Assembly: GCA_948474755.1 (NCBI GenBank)
Contig: CAOLHI010001019.1
Coordinates: 394,671-458,670, forward strand
Source of the DNA: Ctenosaura bakeri
Taxonomy: Eukaryota > Chordata > Lepidosauria > Squamata > Iguanidae
Direction of reading: 5' to 3'
DNA length: 64,000 nucleotides
A program made the position numbers and the translations under genes. The notes below the pieces were generated by a model. That model had not been told where the DNA came from, did no database searches, and saw only the letters and a list, made by a program, of their open reading frames with translations. Below are positions 57,601-64,000 of the stretch, one piece after another (within the stretch, counting starts at the first letter, position 1; every line of letters begins with the position of its first letter).

Positions 57601-60600
57601 AAAGTGGTACTGCAATGCAGCTATAAGTAACCGCCCAGGATTCCTGATAAAAATAATATTCCAAAAAAGCTAATAGGCTTTTATTAGTAAGCTGCTAGCT
57701 GACCAAACATCTTCTCATCTCAATCCAGAAATCAAACAAATTGTAATCTTAAAGTCACATTTTGGATTTTTTAATGACTTCTGAGATTAACAGAATGTTG
57801 AGAAAGAGGACAAATGAAATTTCCTGGTGTTCAGAGTTTTTACAGAAAAATGTTTCCATAGTACATTCACTTGAAAAGGCTTCTTTGATGGTACATGGAA
57901 GCAGCTCAATAACTGAAGAACTCAACTTCCTTCCGGTTGCATGGCAGGCGCAAGCAGTGGCTCAGAAAGAAGCTGCGCAATGGTGCAGCTCCAAGCCGCC
58001 ACCCGCTGGATTCCAGCCACTTTTTTCGTACCATCAGAAGCGGCTAAACACCCCTCCAGTAAGAGGGGTGCGGGAGAGGTCCGAAGGGGACTCCTGTAAC
58101 TGGTGGCGGGCTGTACCTGGCTGGGGGAGCCGAAAACACCAGGGGGTCGAAGGACCATGATGGAGCCAGTGGGATTGTCGCCTGAGCGGCACAAGCGCCG
58201 CCGTCGACTTTTAACCAAGAAACCTATCTGAAATAGCAAGTAAGAAAACATGTACCTGCTCTGGTCTTTGCTTATGAAAACATCACATCTGGAACAGGCA
58301 TGCAGTGGTGCGCAGGAGCATAGGAATGGAAGGACCCAGAAGGATGTGAGTGTGTCATGGTGGAGAGTTCTTTTGAGGAGTGGCTGACTTAAAAAGAAAT
58401 GGCTAAGAGGCTTTTCTGTTTTTCTGTAGACTGTTGAGAGTTCGTCTTAAAGGGGCGGCTGTTTTAAAAGAAATGGCTGAGAAGCTTTTTTGCTTTCTGT
58501 TGATGGCTGCGACTTCGTCTTAAAGGGGCGGCTGTTTTTAAAGAAATGGCTCAGAGGCTTTTTATTAAAGGGCTGGTACCGGGCTAAAGAATAAGACTGA
58601 ATTTCACAAAATTGAATAAACCCCATCTGGACACTGAGCTTCTTATTTCTACAGACTATATTGGCTGATCTGAGAGGATTGTTGGTCTGGCTTCTTGACT
58701 CTGGATTTCTGATCTGAAAGAATACTTTGGGCAGCAGGTATCAGGCAGTGCTTTTTCTTTTTTGGCTTCTGTTGTTTAAGACTGTTTCCTAACTTTCTTT
58801 TTTTTTCTGGAATCTGGACTGGTGAGACTGGTGAACCTGTGCTGGAACGTCATTCAAGCAAATATCCTCACCCTCAAGGACAGAACTACTTGGATTTAAG
58901 CGTCTATGAGAGTACAGTAATCTTCGGAAATGAAACTCTGGGTAGTGAAGTTCCAGATGGGAGGGGAGAATGGGAGGTGGAGTGGCACAGGGTCTTGAAT
59001 TAGAAAAAGTGGTAATACTTTAACAATGTCAATTAAGCTTACATTTGATAGATATGTGGTCATTAATATAACATTGAGATATTGTTAAATGGGGGATGGT
59101 GAATAGGGCATAAGTACAGACGTGGGAAACAAGACATTTTTTAAAAATAATGGAGTTCAAGGCAGGAGATGGGTTTGATGTGTTCCCGTTGTTCCGAGAC
59201 TTGTTTGCCAATTCTTTTTTCCTGCGTCTAGATTGTTGAGACTGCCGAGCCTGTGCTGGAAGGTCATATAAGCAAAACATCCTCACTCCCTGGGACGAAG
59301 CAGCCTAGAATCCAAGCGGCAATGATAATACAGAGACCTTTCGGAAATGAATATCCGGGCAGCTAAGATCCAGGTGGGAGGGGGGAATGGGAGATGATAT
59401 AGTGCACAGGGCTCTGAATTAGATAAAATGACTATGTACTTTGGCAATATCAATTAAGCTTGCGTTTTTGATGGATATATTCTCATTAATATAGACACCG
59501 TGATATTGTTAAAGGGTGGATGGGTGAATAGGACACAGTTGGAGGTTGGAAACAAAACATTTTTAATATAATGAGATCCAGGGCAGAAGAGGAGTGATTG
59601 TAACAGTAGCAATAGCTCAGACTGCCAGATATCCACTGACAGACGTGTTTTAAAAATTTTAAGATTTCACTTTACAAATGATGGGGGACTTAATTTGAGA
59701 AATGATAGCAGAATTTAAAAGAGACAAGTAGAGAAATGAGAATTAATTGAAATTTGTTGAGTAGAGAAAAGCAGAATGGACAATAATGGGGGATAACTGG
59801 GAACTGTCAAGGGAAAAGGACTGTATTTTGATTGTGGAAATGGGGAGAGGGGAAAGCATGTTCCAACGTTTGAGATGAACACTGTAATGTGATACATAAA
59901 TGTAATATGTGGAGTGTATTTCGAGAAGTGAAGAACAGAGCGGAGTGGAAGTAGCAGAAACATTTCATGTAAAACTACAAGGTTAAAGAAAGTTTTTTTT
60001 ATCTGCGAAACTTAATAAAATTATTATAAAAAAAATAATAATTGAAGAACTCAATAAAGGAAAAACTTTTAGCCTTCTATCTCCATTTAGGAAGGAAAAA
60101 AGGGCTAAGACAATAGCACAAATCTCCTTGCACAAAGATCTGGAAAAAAATGGTTCTGGAAGAAAAAGTCACAGATAAGTAAAGTTTGAAGTGCTGGTAT
60201 TGAAAACAGAATTAAAACTAAGGAATACAAACACAGGGAATCCTGCATGGAGGATCCTGAAAGGAACGTGTGCAGCTGCTAGCTGTTCAAATACTACCCA
60301 CTGTAATGTGGCCTACAGCAAAGATGGAATTATTACAGAAATGTTGCATTAGAAACATAGTAAGTTGCTTACCTCATTTCTAGAACGAAGCACGAAGATG
60401 TCACTAACTTTTCCAAAGGGCTGGACAATTTTTTTAATATCGTTATCTGTAAAGCCATCATCTGGTAAATCAGATATTCGAAGAACCGTGCCACAACTCC
60501 AGGCTTTACTTGACAAAAGCTACAAATTAAACAACATTGAAAGGAACATTTTAATCCATTTAACTAATTTGCAGGTTCTCACAATATTTTAAATTCTTTC

Positions 60601-61885
60601 AAATGATTCGTGAGTTCTTGCTCTCTCATATGCTGTCATGAGCACATCAAAGAAGAACTCGGGAAGAGTTAAGATGACACAAGTCACCTGAAGGAGCCAC
60701 ACAAGGCAAGGATAGTTCAAAATCTCTTATGTGTATCACATTCTTTTAAAATTGACTGAAATGCTTAGAAAAGGAGTTCTGTAAACAGAAGATAACCCCA
60801 AAGATCCCATCACTATATGGCATAGCCAAGAGAAAACAGGAATGGATTATGGGAGATGAAGAAGTTGGGCTTTCCCCTTGAGGACATGGTGACTAAATGC
60901 TGTGATACAGCAGAAGGTCCTAGAACAGACTCTGCAGCCTGCACTTTTTCTTTTCTTTCGCTTTTTGGAACACGTTTCTTCTGCACAGTGCCAATATATC
61001 AGTTCAAATTTGATGACTATAAATACACTTTAAGAGGCTGGAATTCATATCATATGACCTGCGTAGCAAAATCTCTCTGGGCAACTGCTAGCTTTTGCTG
61101 TTCCCCTCTCCAGGATGCATCAGCACAGCTGGAAGTGACTTTGCATCACTTTTTCCACACAATTCACCCTAAAAAGCCTTTACATGTTTTAATTTTTTGA
61201 CTACGTAATCTCATTTCAACTTTTGTTGGATTTAATCCAACATGTTTATAAATTTGTTGTAAGCTGCTCTGTGTCCCAAACTGGGAAAACAGCATGATAG
61301 AAATAAAAATAAGTATAAATAAACATAAATTTAATAATAGCTGGGATCACGAGGGCAGAGCACAGGTTTGTCCCAGAACCCTTAAAGGCTTCTTCTCAAG
61401 AAAGAAAGCCATTCCCATTTTTGTCCTACAAGGAAAAACATAATGTTTCCTCACTTGGGGACACTGTAGTAATTGTGGGCAAAACTCTGCCATCGCCTTG
61501 ACATTAAATCCAAAAACCAGAAAAATGCTACTGACCCTGTTGTAAGGAAGGGGGACGCTTTTGTTTGGTTCCACTGCGGGTGCTCCTGCAGGCATCTTCT
61601 TCTCTTTCCCCTCAGCTGTTGCTCCTCCTTTCTCTGGCCCACCAGCAGCCTCAGGAGGCTTTGCTTTAACATCAGATGAGCCATGATGAGATACTGCTTC
61701 CTTTTTCGGAGGCTTTGAAGGACTACTTGTGTGTTTTTTCACACTTCCACCTGCCTTCCCTGACACCGGTGCCGTTCTCTTTGTTCCTGAGCTCTCATGG
61801 CTAGATGTTTGGTGTGATTTCTGCTTATTGTACTGTTCAACAAAACGTGGCCCCAAACATTTCACCACAGCTTCTAAGGCCTCAT
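28155..61885 (-). CDS. ZNF638: Zinc finger protein 638 (NP220), 3' two-thirds or more; 20 coding exons
   Basis: Nuclear RNA/DNA-binding protein of the matrin-3-like group, linked in mammals to transcription and splicing control in adipogenesis and to silencing of unintegrated retroviral DNA. Twenty exons with consensus splice sites and compatible phases were traced: 61536-61885, 60373-60519, 57316-57447, 54950-55005, 54462-54523, 51632-51859, 50766-50815, 48651-48782, 48363-48491, 47504-47545, 46561-46701, 46141-46266, 43314-43363, 38039-39401, 37417-37470, 35548-36802, 33339-33620, 32128-32217, 29592-29710, 28155-28235. They total 4889 nt and stay in one frame to TGA at 28155-28157. Diagnostic features: three RRM-like modules ([40 protein letters not shown]), eight VT(V/L/M)DE repeats, and a CxxC...HxxxxxH finger after [11 protein letters not shown]. 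The first exon here begins in phase 1, so N-terminal exons (human protein about 1978 residues) are missing to the right. Confidence 0.95.
28236..29591 (-). other. ZNF638: ZNF638 intron before the last coding exon
   Basis: 1356 bp. Contains a strongly pyrimidine-rich stretch on the plus strand (28735-28945), which makes a long Ser/Phe/Leu open frame of no meaning, and a weak CR1-like remnant near 29140-29215. Confidence 0.75.
29592..29710 (-). CDS. ZNF638: ZNF638 window exon 19: matrin-type zinc finger
   Basis: 119 nt, phase 1 to 0. Acceptor AAAAAG at 29711, donor GTAGTG at 29591. It encodes [19 protein letters not shown] and then [15 protein letters not shown]. The zinc ligands have CxxC-x12-H-x5-H spacing, the U1C/matrin-type C2H2 finger. 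Human has [19 protein letters not shown]. Extra cysteines (SCFC) follow the second ligand. Confidence 0.95.
29711..32127 (-). other. ZNF638: ZNF638 intron (exon 18 to 19)
   Basis: 2417 bp. 29868-29945 has the dispersed GTTGGACTGCAACTCCCATC motif with an inverse half, a common squamate DNA-element remnant. Nothing else recognised. Confidence 0.7.
32128..32217 (-). CDS. ZNF638: ZNF638 window exon 18: basic linker before the zinc finger
   Basis: 90 nt, phase 1 to 1. Acceptor TTAATAG at 32218, donor GTAAAA at 32127. It encodes [20 protein letters not shown] followed by KPKATSQLK. Human has DSEPERKRKKTEDSSSGKS here, so the KRRK nuclear-localisation-like cluster is conserved. Confidence 0.9.
32265..32490 (+). 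mobile_element. Sauria-type SINE, nearly full length
   Basis: GAGCTACTGTGGTGTAGCGG (A box), GCAGGGTTCAAATTCTC (B box), AGGTGACCTTGGGCAAATCT, GAACAAATTTTGCCAAGAAG and the Bov-B-like end GCCTTAAGTTGGAGATGACT. In the ZNF638 intron, antisense to the gene. Confidence 0.85.
32967..32987. repeat. (ATC)n microsatellite
   Basis: Seven ATC units in the ZNF638 intron. Confidence 0.9.
33339..33620 (-). CDS. ZNF638: ZNF638 window exon 17: acidic linker
   Basis: 282 nt, phase 1 to 1. Acceptor TTGCAG at 33621 (the CAGCAG sequence allows a NAGNAG alternative three bases in), donor GTAGGA at 33338. It encodes a Glu/Ser/Thr-rich segment ([18 protein letters not shown] ... SEKPEKG). No domain seen. Confidence 0.85.
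33621..34594 (-). other. ZNF638: ZNF638 intron (exon 16 to 17), right part empty
   Basis: The intron is 1927 bp in all (33621-35547). No repeat recognised in this part; the overlapping frames at 34006-34491 show no family resemblance. Confidence 0.6.
34595..34970 (+). mobile_element. L2-like LINE 3' end
   Basis: GAGAGCCTTTTCAGTGGTTA, TTGTTGAGCTCTCTTC and CAAAGACCTTCTCATTTAAA are a decayed ...FSVxxPxLWNSL...KTFLF ending, followed by the tail TTTAACCTGTAAGTCACTTC, AGAAAAGCAGGACACAAATA. Confidence 0.6.
35548..36802 (-). CDS. ZNF638: ZNF638 window exon 16: VTVDE acidic repeat block
   Basis: 1255 nt, phase 0 to 1. Acceptor TTGTAG at 36803, donor GTAGGA at 35547. It starts [18 protein letters not shown] (human [14 protein letters not shown]) and contains eight VT(V/L/M)DE(V/I) motifs spaced irregularly in a Glu/Asp-rich background. 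A basic segment ([23 protein letters not shown]) follows the first motif. A 48-bp tandem duplication at 36384-36479 doubles an ELIDEV(V/I)RDPQSL unit. This repeat block is the signature of ZNF638/NP220. The exon's antisense strand is also open for long stretches because of its codon bias. Confidence 0.96.
36384..36479 (-). repeat. ZNF638: 48-bp in-frame tandem duplication in ZNF638
   Basis: GACTGCGGATCTCTGATCAC at 36384 and GACTGGGGATCTCTGACTAC at 36432 begin two 48-bp units sharing TTCATCAATCAGCTCCTC. It adds 16 codons (ELIDEV.RDPQSL unit) without shifting the frame. Confidence 0.92.
36803..38038 (-). other. ZNF638: ZNF638 introns flanking exon 15
   Basis: Two introns (36803-37416 and 37471-38038) around the 54-nt exon. 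No repeat recognised. Confidence 0.7.
37417..37470 (-). CDS. ZNF638: ZNF638 window exon 15: 18-codon linker
   Basis: 54 nt, phase 0 to 0. Acceptor CTCCAG at 37471 with a strong pyrimidine tract, donor GTAAGG at 37416. It encodes [17 protein letters not shown]; human has STTGRSSKSKEEP at this point. It joins directly to [13 protein letters not shown] in the next exon. Confidence 0.9.
38039..39401 (-). CDS. ZNF638: ZNF638 window exon 14: large acidic, low-complexity exon
   Basis: 1363 nt, phase 2 to 0. Acceptor ATTTAG at 39402, donor GTGAGG at 38038. It encodes about 454 residues rich in Glu, Ser, Thr and Val, starting [12 protein letters not shown] and ending in a basic Ser-rich tail ([13 protein letters not shown]). 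The tail matches human SIMKRDDSNNK at the same position just before the VTVDE block; the rest is much more diverged than the RRMs. Probably intrinsically disordered. Confidence 0.9.
39402..43313 (-). other. ZNF638: ZNF638 largest intron in the window, repeat-poor
   Basis: 3912 bp with no CR1, SINE or LTR that I can recognise and no exon with continuing phase. A CA-rich patch lies at 43238-43275. The minus frame 41505-41792 (about 95 codons) lacks splice-phase fit and family resemblance. Could hold an old retrocopy or conserved non-coding DNA; I cannot tell. Confidence 0.5.
43314..43363 (-). CDS. ZNF638: ZNF638 window exon 13: short basic exon
   Basis: 50 nt, phase 0 to 2. Acceptor TCACAG at 43364, donor GTATTG at 43313. 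It encodes [16 protein letters not shown] plus two bases. The KKKVKK cluster is a plausible monopartite nuclear signal. Its phase (2) matches the acceptor of the 1.36-kb exon at 39401, which supports it. Confidence 0.8.
43364..46140 (-). other. ZNF638: ZNF638 intron (exon 12 to 13)
   Basis: 2777 bp. 43735-43800 and 43938-44035 hold GCTGCAGTCCAGAAC and CCTCCAGATGTTGTTG...CAACTCCCATCAT remnants of a dispersed palindromic element. Nothing coding. Confidence 0.6.
46141..46266 (-). CDS. ZNF638: ZNF638 window exon 12: third RRM-like module, end
   Basis: 126 nt, phase 0 to 0. Acceptor TCCAAG at 46267, donor GTAAGT at 46140. It encodes [20 protein letters not shown] and [13 protein letters not shown]; human has [20 protein letters not shown]. 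The tail [10 protein letters not shown] leads into the acidic half of the protein. Confidence 0.93.
46561..46701 (-). CDS. ZNF638: ZNF638 window exon 11: third RRM-like module, first part
   Basis: 141 nt, phase 0 to 0. Acceptor CGCAG at 46702, donor GTGAAT at 46560. It encodes [20 protein letters not shown] and [21 protein letters not shown]; human has YDRFVHLDNLPEDG...[21 protein letters not shown]. A divergent RRM with the FGxVD core retained. Confidence 0.94.
46702..47503 (-). other. ZNF638: ZNF638 intron (exon 10 to 11)
   Basis: 802 bp, partly filled by the CR1 tail at 47105-47300. Confidence 0.75.
47105..47300 (+). mobile_element. CR1 LINE 3' tail, old
   Basis: TTTTTAAGCAGAGGCTGGAT, GGGGGTTGGACTAGATGGAC, CTATGATTCTGTGAC. 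Diverged from the younger copies. Antisense to ZNF638. Confidence 0.85.
47504..47545 (-). CDS. ZNF638: ZNF638 window exon 10: 14-codon microexon-like
   Basis: 42 nt, phase 0 to 0. Acceptor CTTTAG at 47546, donor GTAAGT at 47503. It encodes [14 protein letters not shown], matching human EAIFITLVKENDPE: the first strand of the third RRM-like module. Being a multiple of three it could be skipped without a frameshift. Confidence 0.9.
47546..48362 (-). other. ZNF638: ZNF638 intron (exon 9 to 10)
   Basis: 817 bp, A/T-rich, nothing recognised. Confidence 0.65.
48363..48491 (-). CDS. ZNF638: ZNF638 window exon 9: second half of RRM2
   Basis: 129 nt, phase 0 to 0. Acceptor AAAAG at 48492, donor GTTGGT at 48362. 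It encodes [20 protein letters not shown] followed by [20 protein letters not shown]. Human has [21 protein letters not shown], nearly identical in the RNP1 strand and helix 2. The donor is a variant (GTTGGT). Confidence 0.94.
48651..48782 (-). CDS. ZNF638: ZNF638 window exon 8: first half of RRM2
   Basis: 132 nt, phase 0 to 0. Acceptor CCTAG at 48783, donor GTATTG at 48650. It encodes [19 protein letters not shown] and [17 protein letters not shown]. Human has VMLVSNLPNKGYSVEEV...KPFGGLKDILILSSHKK, so this is RRM2 with RNP2 = VVISNLP. Among the most conserved exons in the window. Confidence 0.95.
48783..50765 (-). other. ZNF638: ZNF638 intron (exon 7 to 8)
   Basis: 1983 bp. Holds the foldback element at 50421-50550 and, at 50580-50660, a LINE-tail-like AATAAATAAAC remnant. 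Otherwise nothing recognised. Confidence 0.65.
50421..50550. repeat. Foldback DNA element
   Basis: 130 bp: TGGTGTCCAACCTTTGGTCC at the left, GGACCAAAGGTTGGATACCA at the right, inner TCCAGGTGTTTGG pairing with CCAAGACACCTGA. A non-autonomous hAT-like or foldback element of another family than A-D. Confidence 0.85.
50766..50815 (-). CDS. ZNF638: ZNF638 window exon 7: linker before RRM2
   Basis: 50 nt, phase 1 to 0. Acceptor TTTACAG at 50816, donor GTAAAT at 50765. It encodes [17 protein letters not shown]. The following exon begins at the equivalent of human ETEEMCVMLVSNLP, so this fits the position of the linker just before RRM2. Confidence 0.77.
50816..51631 (-). other. ZNF638: ZNF638 intron (exon 6 to 7)
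   Basis: 816 bp, C-rich on the plus strand. The 197-codon plus frame (51017-51610) is compositionally open and unlike any family. Confidence 0.6.
51632..51859 (-). CDS. ZNF638: ZNF638 window exon 6: Lys/Pro-rich repeat linker
   Basis: 228 nt, phase 1 to 1. Acceptor CCACAG at 51860, donor GTATCA at 51631 (weaker than the others). It encodes a highly basic stretch with repeated KKPV/KKAV-type units spaced by about 8-12 residues ([20 protein letters not shown]), comparable in composition to the Lys-rich linker between RRM1 and RRM2 in the human protein. Probably disordered and nuclear-targeting. Confidence 0.83.
51860..54461 (-). other. ZNF638: ZNF638 intron (exon 5 to 6)
   Basis: 2602 bp. Apart from the CR1 tail at 53378-53590 no repeat is recognised. 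Confidence 0.6.
53378..53590 (-). mobile_element. CR1 LINE 3' tail
   Basis: CACAGAATCATAGAGTTGAA, AGAGACCACAGGGGCCATCC, GCCTCTGCTTAAAAACCTCC. Sense with ZNF638. Confidence 0.88.
54462..54523 (-). CDS. ZNF638: ZNF638 window exon 5: short linker
   Basis: 62 nt, phase 2 to 1. Acceptor TTTTTAAG at 54524, donor GTGAGT at 54461. It encodes [20 protein letters not shown]. Low sequence constraint; supported by frame continuity on both sides. Confidence 0.75.
54613..54911 (+). mobile_element. 5'-truncated L1-type 3' end with 13-bp target duplication
   Basis: Ends in GGATAATAAAATTTATTTTT and a poly(A) run. Flanked by ATTGTTTCATGGT at 54600-54612 and 54912-54924. CT/TA dinucleotide runs lie at its 5' end (54628-54662). 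It fills most of the 426-bp intron between ZNF638 exons 4 and 5, ending 38 bases from the exon 4 donor. Confidence 0.82.
54950..55005 (-). CDS. ZNF638: ZNF638 window exon 4: short basic linker
   Basis: 56 nt, phase 0 to 2. Acceptor TTTCAG at 55006, donor GTAAGT at 54949. It encodes [18 protein letters not shown], a lysine-rich linker after RRM1. Its main support is phase continuity with neighbours and good splice sites. A truncated L1-type insertion lies 38 bases downstream of this donor. Confidence 0.78.
55765..55945 (-). mobile_element. Sauria-type SINE
   Basis: GTGTGTCTTCAAAGTCATTC, CTTGTCCAGATTTGTTCAGA, TGTCCTTGCCTTCCTCTGAG and CAGAGTCCTAGTCCAATGCT. Sense with ZNF638. Confidence 0.75.
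56312..56512 (-). mobile_element. Sauria-type SINE
   Basis: TGTGTGCCTTCAAGTCCTTT, CTTAGGGTGACCCTGTCATG, CTTGGCAAGATTTATTCAGG and GGATTTGAAACTGGTCTCC (B box). Confidence 0.82.
57075..57265 (-). mobile_element. Sauria-type SINE, 50 bases from exon 3
   Basis: GATGTGCCTTCAAGTCATTT, TCTGACTGATGGCCACCCTA, TTGACAAGATTATGCCACTG and AAATTTGAACCCTGGTCTCC (B box). Ends about 50 bases from the ZNF638 exon 3 donor. Confidence 0.82.
57316..57447 (-). CDS. ZNF638: ZNF638 window exon 3: second half of RRM1
   Basis: 132 nt, phase 0 to 0. Acceptor ATTAG at 57448, donor GTAAGC at 57315. It begins [17 protein letters not shown], the RNP1-like strand and helix 2 of the RRM, followed by [14 protein letters not shown], the last strand, and a short Lys/Pro tail. 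Residues match the human AYLEMEFKEAITAIMKY segment closely. Confidence 0.93.
57926..60036 (+). mobile_element. 2.1-kb non-autonomous L1-like retroposon
   Basis: Starts CpG-rich (57926-58210) like an L1 5' UTR and ends AACTTAATAAAATTATTATA with an A-rich tail. Flanked by an 18-bp duplication AATAA(C/T)TGAAGAACTCAA (57908-57925, 60037-60054; one mismatch). Inside are 72-bp repeats with CTTAAAGGGGCGGCTG (about 58388-58570) and two roughly 410-bp tandem units (about 58800-59213 and 59214-59625). No ORF1 or ORF2 remains. In the ZNF638 intron between exons 2 and 3, antisense. Confidence 0.8.
60373..60519 (-). CDS. ZNF638: ZNF638 window exon 2: first half of RRM1
   Basis: 147 nt, phase 0 to 0. Acceptor TTGTAG at 60520, donor GTAAGC at 60372. 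It encodes [20 protein letters not shown] and then [18 protein letters not shown]: the RNP2 strand (VLRISDLP), helix 1 and the following strand of an RRM. Human has VLLITELPEDG...FQPFGKVNDVLIV at the same place. The split before the RNP1 strand (AYLEM) is conserved. Confidence 0.93.
60520..61535 (-). other. ZNF638: ZNF638 intron (exon 1 to 2 of the window)
   Basis: 1016 bp. 61205-61330 is a LINE-tail-like remnant (TTGTAAGCTGCTCTGTGTCC, AATAAAAATAAGTATAAATA). Otherwise nothing recognised. Confidence 0.6.
61536..61885 (-). CDS. ZNF638: ZNF638 window exon 1: Ser/Lys-rich linker before RRM1
   Basis: 350 nt. Acceptor AG at 61887-61886 after a TTTTTTCTTCTTC tract; donor GTCAGT at 61535. It starts in phase 1 (the base before comes from an upstream exon outside the window) and ends in phase 0. 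The peptide [20 protein letters not shown] resembles the human segment ALEDVVQRSG...FNKQ, followed by a low-complexity Ser/Lys/Pro linker with KK clusters, a possible nuclear-localisation region. Confidence 0.88.
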
Positions 61886-63614
61886 CTGGAGTAAGAAAAA
61901 AAGAAGAAGAAAAAAGAACCCACTCCATAAACTACTTTATCACTCTATGGAATTTCTACAGCATGTCAATACTGGCTGAGACAATCAGTGGTCACAGACA
62001 CACCTCAGAGACAAAGGGTTACATAGTGCCTGTTGAACTACATGTCTCCATCCCACAGCTTTGCATTAATTATACCAAACCTACAGCAGTGCATGTACCC
62101 ATTTTCTTATTTTTCCTACATGCATGTAACTTGGATAGTAAAGCATACTGGAAAATGTTTCCTATTAATGGTACATCGGTCCAGAAGAGGAGGAAGACAA
62201 GAAAGGCCCACACTTCATCACAGCTTAGTATACGACATGGACCTTCACTAAGACTGCAAACTATGGAATACTTTAGTTTTTGAATAAAAGTCACCTGCAC
62301 TAAGCTGTCATTTTATATTCAAACACAGAGAGTGAACTTTTATGAAAATTAAGGCAGAATGGGAAACTGCCAGAGGTCCAGGAGTTTACTCTCATCCTCT
62401 GGGGATGGGGATATGGCTGCGCCTTTCGGGAACCTCAAGCCTTCAGACTGTACTTCACCTCCACCCCACCAAGGTGTGGGTTTAAAAAAGAAGTTACTCC
62501 TGCTTCTGAAAAAGCCTAAAAAATCCCCAGGACCAATGAAATATCCAGAAAATCCGCATTTCCATATACTATGTGGTATACTCATGACTACGGGTGCCTT
62601 GACACTAGAAAAGCCAACTGCAGCTGGTTGCAGGCCAACACAAGACAGGAGGAGACCAGCATCCACTTAAACTTGAATAAGATTTCTGCAACATATAGCT
62701 TCTCTCCTATTATGGCACCACAGCAAGTCCTGAAGGAGAGACTTAAGACAAAATACTTCCCTCTAGCCACAGAAAACTCATCTGCCACCATGGAGCAATC
62801 CTTAGCAATTCTTCACCTAAGCAAGGAGAAATGCTTCCTGGCATCATTTCTTGTTCATTCTCCTGCTCCTCAAGAAACACCTGCCTCAAGAATATCATGC
62901 AGGACATACCTGTTGACATTCACAGCCCAAGACGGCTCTGTTCCTGTGATTAAGGGTTAACTGTTCTTGTTTACTGTGCTGCCATGGTGACAGAAGTGCC
63001 TAGCAGTTCCCAGCTCAAATCAGATGAGAGGCTGAGAGCCCCTCCAGCATTCGCTTCTCATAACAAGCTAGTATGTTATGTCTGGTGAAATTCCTATTAT
63101 CATGGTGTGGAAATTGTTGACAAGTGTCTACTTAAAGGACTGGCTGAAAACGGGCAGTGTGCATTCTGCATTCTCTTTGTATTCCTGTATTCTGTTTTTT
63201 CCTTTTGCTGTCTCTACTGTTGGAGATGGATTTTACTTAGCTTGCTAAACATGTAATCAAGCTTTGCTCTTCAATAAACTGAGTAGCTTTTAGACAAACC
63301 GAATGGCCTCATTCACTGGCAGCTTTATGGGACTTAACAAGTTTTTTCTTGCTTTTAAGGACAGCTAAACTGTGGGTCATGCTAGTACTTGCAGCATGCC
63401 CCCTTGCATTTTCCGACAATACCTGAGCCTGTAAATGCACTCAGTGTCTCCTTGAAAGCAACAGTAGCTTGTACCATGAATGCTACCACCAGCTGCATTA
63501 TAGCAACGGAATCTAGGGATGCAGCTACTAGGTCAAAACCCCCAGGAAAAAGATCCAGTTTACCCCTTGGCAGAGTTCAGCTACTCTAGACTGGGGAAGC
63601 AACTGAGCCACAGT
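61886..63614 (-). other. ZNF638: ZNF638 intron running toward the right edge
   Basis: No exon with a phase-1 donor found up to base 64000. A possible old LTR (about 62910-63340) has TGTTGACATT at its left, CTTCAATAAACTGAG (poly(A) signal) near 63271 and GGGACTTAACA at its right; I hold this at low confidence. Confidence 0.5.
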
Positions 63615-63885
63615 CATAGAATCCTACGGTTGAAAGGGGCAGCATGGACCCTGGAGTCCAACCCCCTACTCAATGCCAGACTTCCTTCTAAAGCATCCCC
63701 AGCAGGTAACTGTCCAACCTCTTTTTGAAGATCTTCAGAGAAAGAGACCTCACCACCTCTTCAGCTAACTGGTTCCAATGCTGAATTACTCTCACCATCA
63801 AGAAATTCCTTCCACTGTTCAATAAAAATCTACACACCTGCAGTTTCCAATGCCAAGTGTTCAGCCTCATCCCACCGGCCACCTT
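63615..63885 (-). mobile_element. CR1 LINE 3' end, old subfamily
   Basis: AGTCATAGAATCCTACGGTT, TGGAGTCCAACCCCCTACTC; the minus frame has FLLNSGRNFLMVRVIQHWNQ and SLSLKIFKKRLDSYL. More diverged than the 14.7-kb type. Confidence 0.82.
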
Positions 63886-64000
63886 CCCTACCTTGGTTCA
63901 TAGCACAGCTGCCTCAGATTTCTTAAACCACTACCAAGATTTTTTGGGGACTGTTTTTTTCCTTGTCTGCCTCAAAAATTCATGCAAGATTCCCCCCTGC

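Noticed and set aside
58240..60040. Antisense genes in the ZNF638 intron
   Set aside because: The short open frames lie within the L1-like element and its tandem repeats.

Overview
This is vertebrate nuclear DNA, almost certainly from a squamate reptile (lizard or snake). The call rests on the repeat mix: tRNA-derived SINEs with a Bov-B-like 3' end (Sauria type), a Bov-B/RTE LINE remnant, many 5'-truncated CR1 copies ending in ATTCTATG-type octamers, L1 and L2-like fragments, solo LTRs and long-hairpin DNA elements. There are no operons, bacterial genes or CRISPR arrays.

Both recognisable genes are on the minus strand. ZNF638 (NP220, a matrin-3-like RNA/DNA-binding nuclear protein) occupies 61885 down to about 27.9 kb. 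Twenty coding exons with consensus splice sites can be traced to the stop codon at 28155-28157. Their summed length (4889 nt) keeps one open frame of about 1628 residues; the N-terminal exons lie beyond the right edge. In order the exons encode a Ser/Lys-rich linker, RRM1, a Lys/Pro-rich linker, RRM2, an RRM-like third module, a long acidic region, a block of eight VT(V/L/M)DE(V/I) repeats and a C-terminal matrin-type zinc finger.

Downstream, in the same orientation, lies the 5' end of DYSF (dysferlin), with both alternative first coding exons. The canonical exon 1 is at 19558-19645 (88 coding nt). The alternative first exon, known in human as DYSF_v1, is at 1248-1344 in a CpG island. Both end in the same phase with good splice donors, so either can join the shared exon 2, which must lie left of base 1. 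The ZNF638-DYSF tandem order matches mammals.

From 1 to 27.5 kb (DYSF first intron and intergenic spacer) the DNA is repeat-dense and layered: three related LTRs (one inserted in a SINE with a 4-bp target duplication, one split by CR1), four long palindromic foldback elements, a tandem array of CR1 tails (12.2-12.98 kb), a 0.7-kb tandem duplication whose second copy took a CR1 insertion, three copies of a repeat I cannot name, and a Tigger-like element. ZNF638 introns are poorer in repeats but hold a 2.1-kb L1-like element lacking ORFs, with an 18-bp target duplication.

I found no wholly new gene system. The most notable signals are the dual DYSF starts, the within-copy arm similarity of the foldback family and the nested insertion histories.
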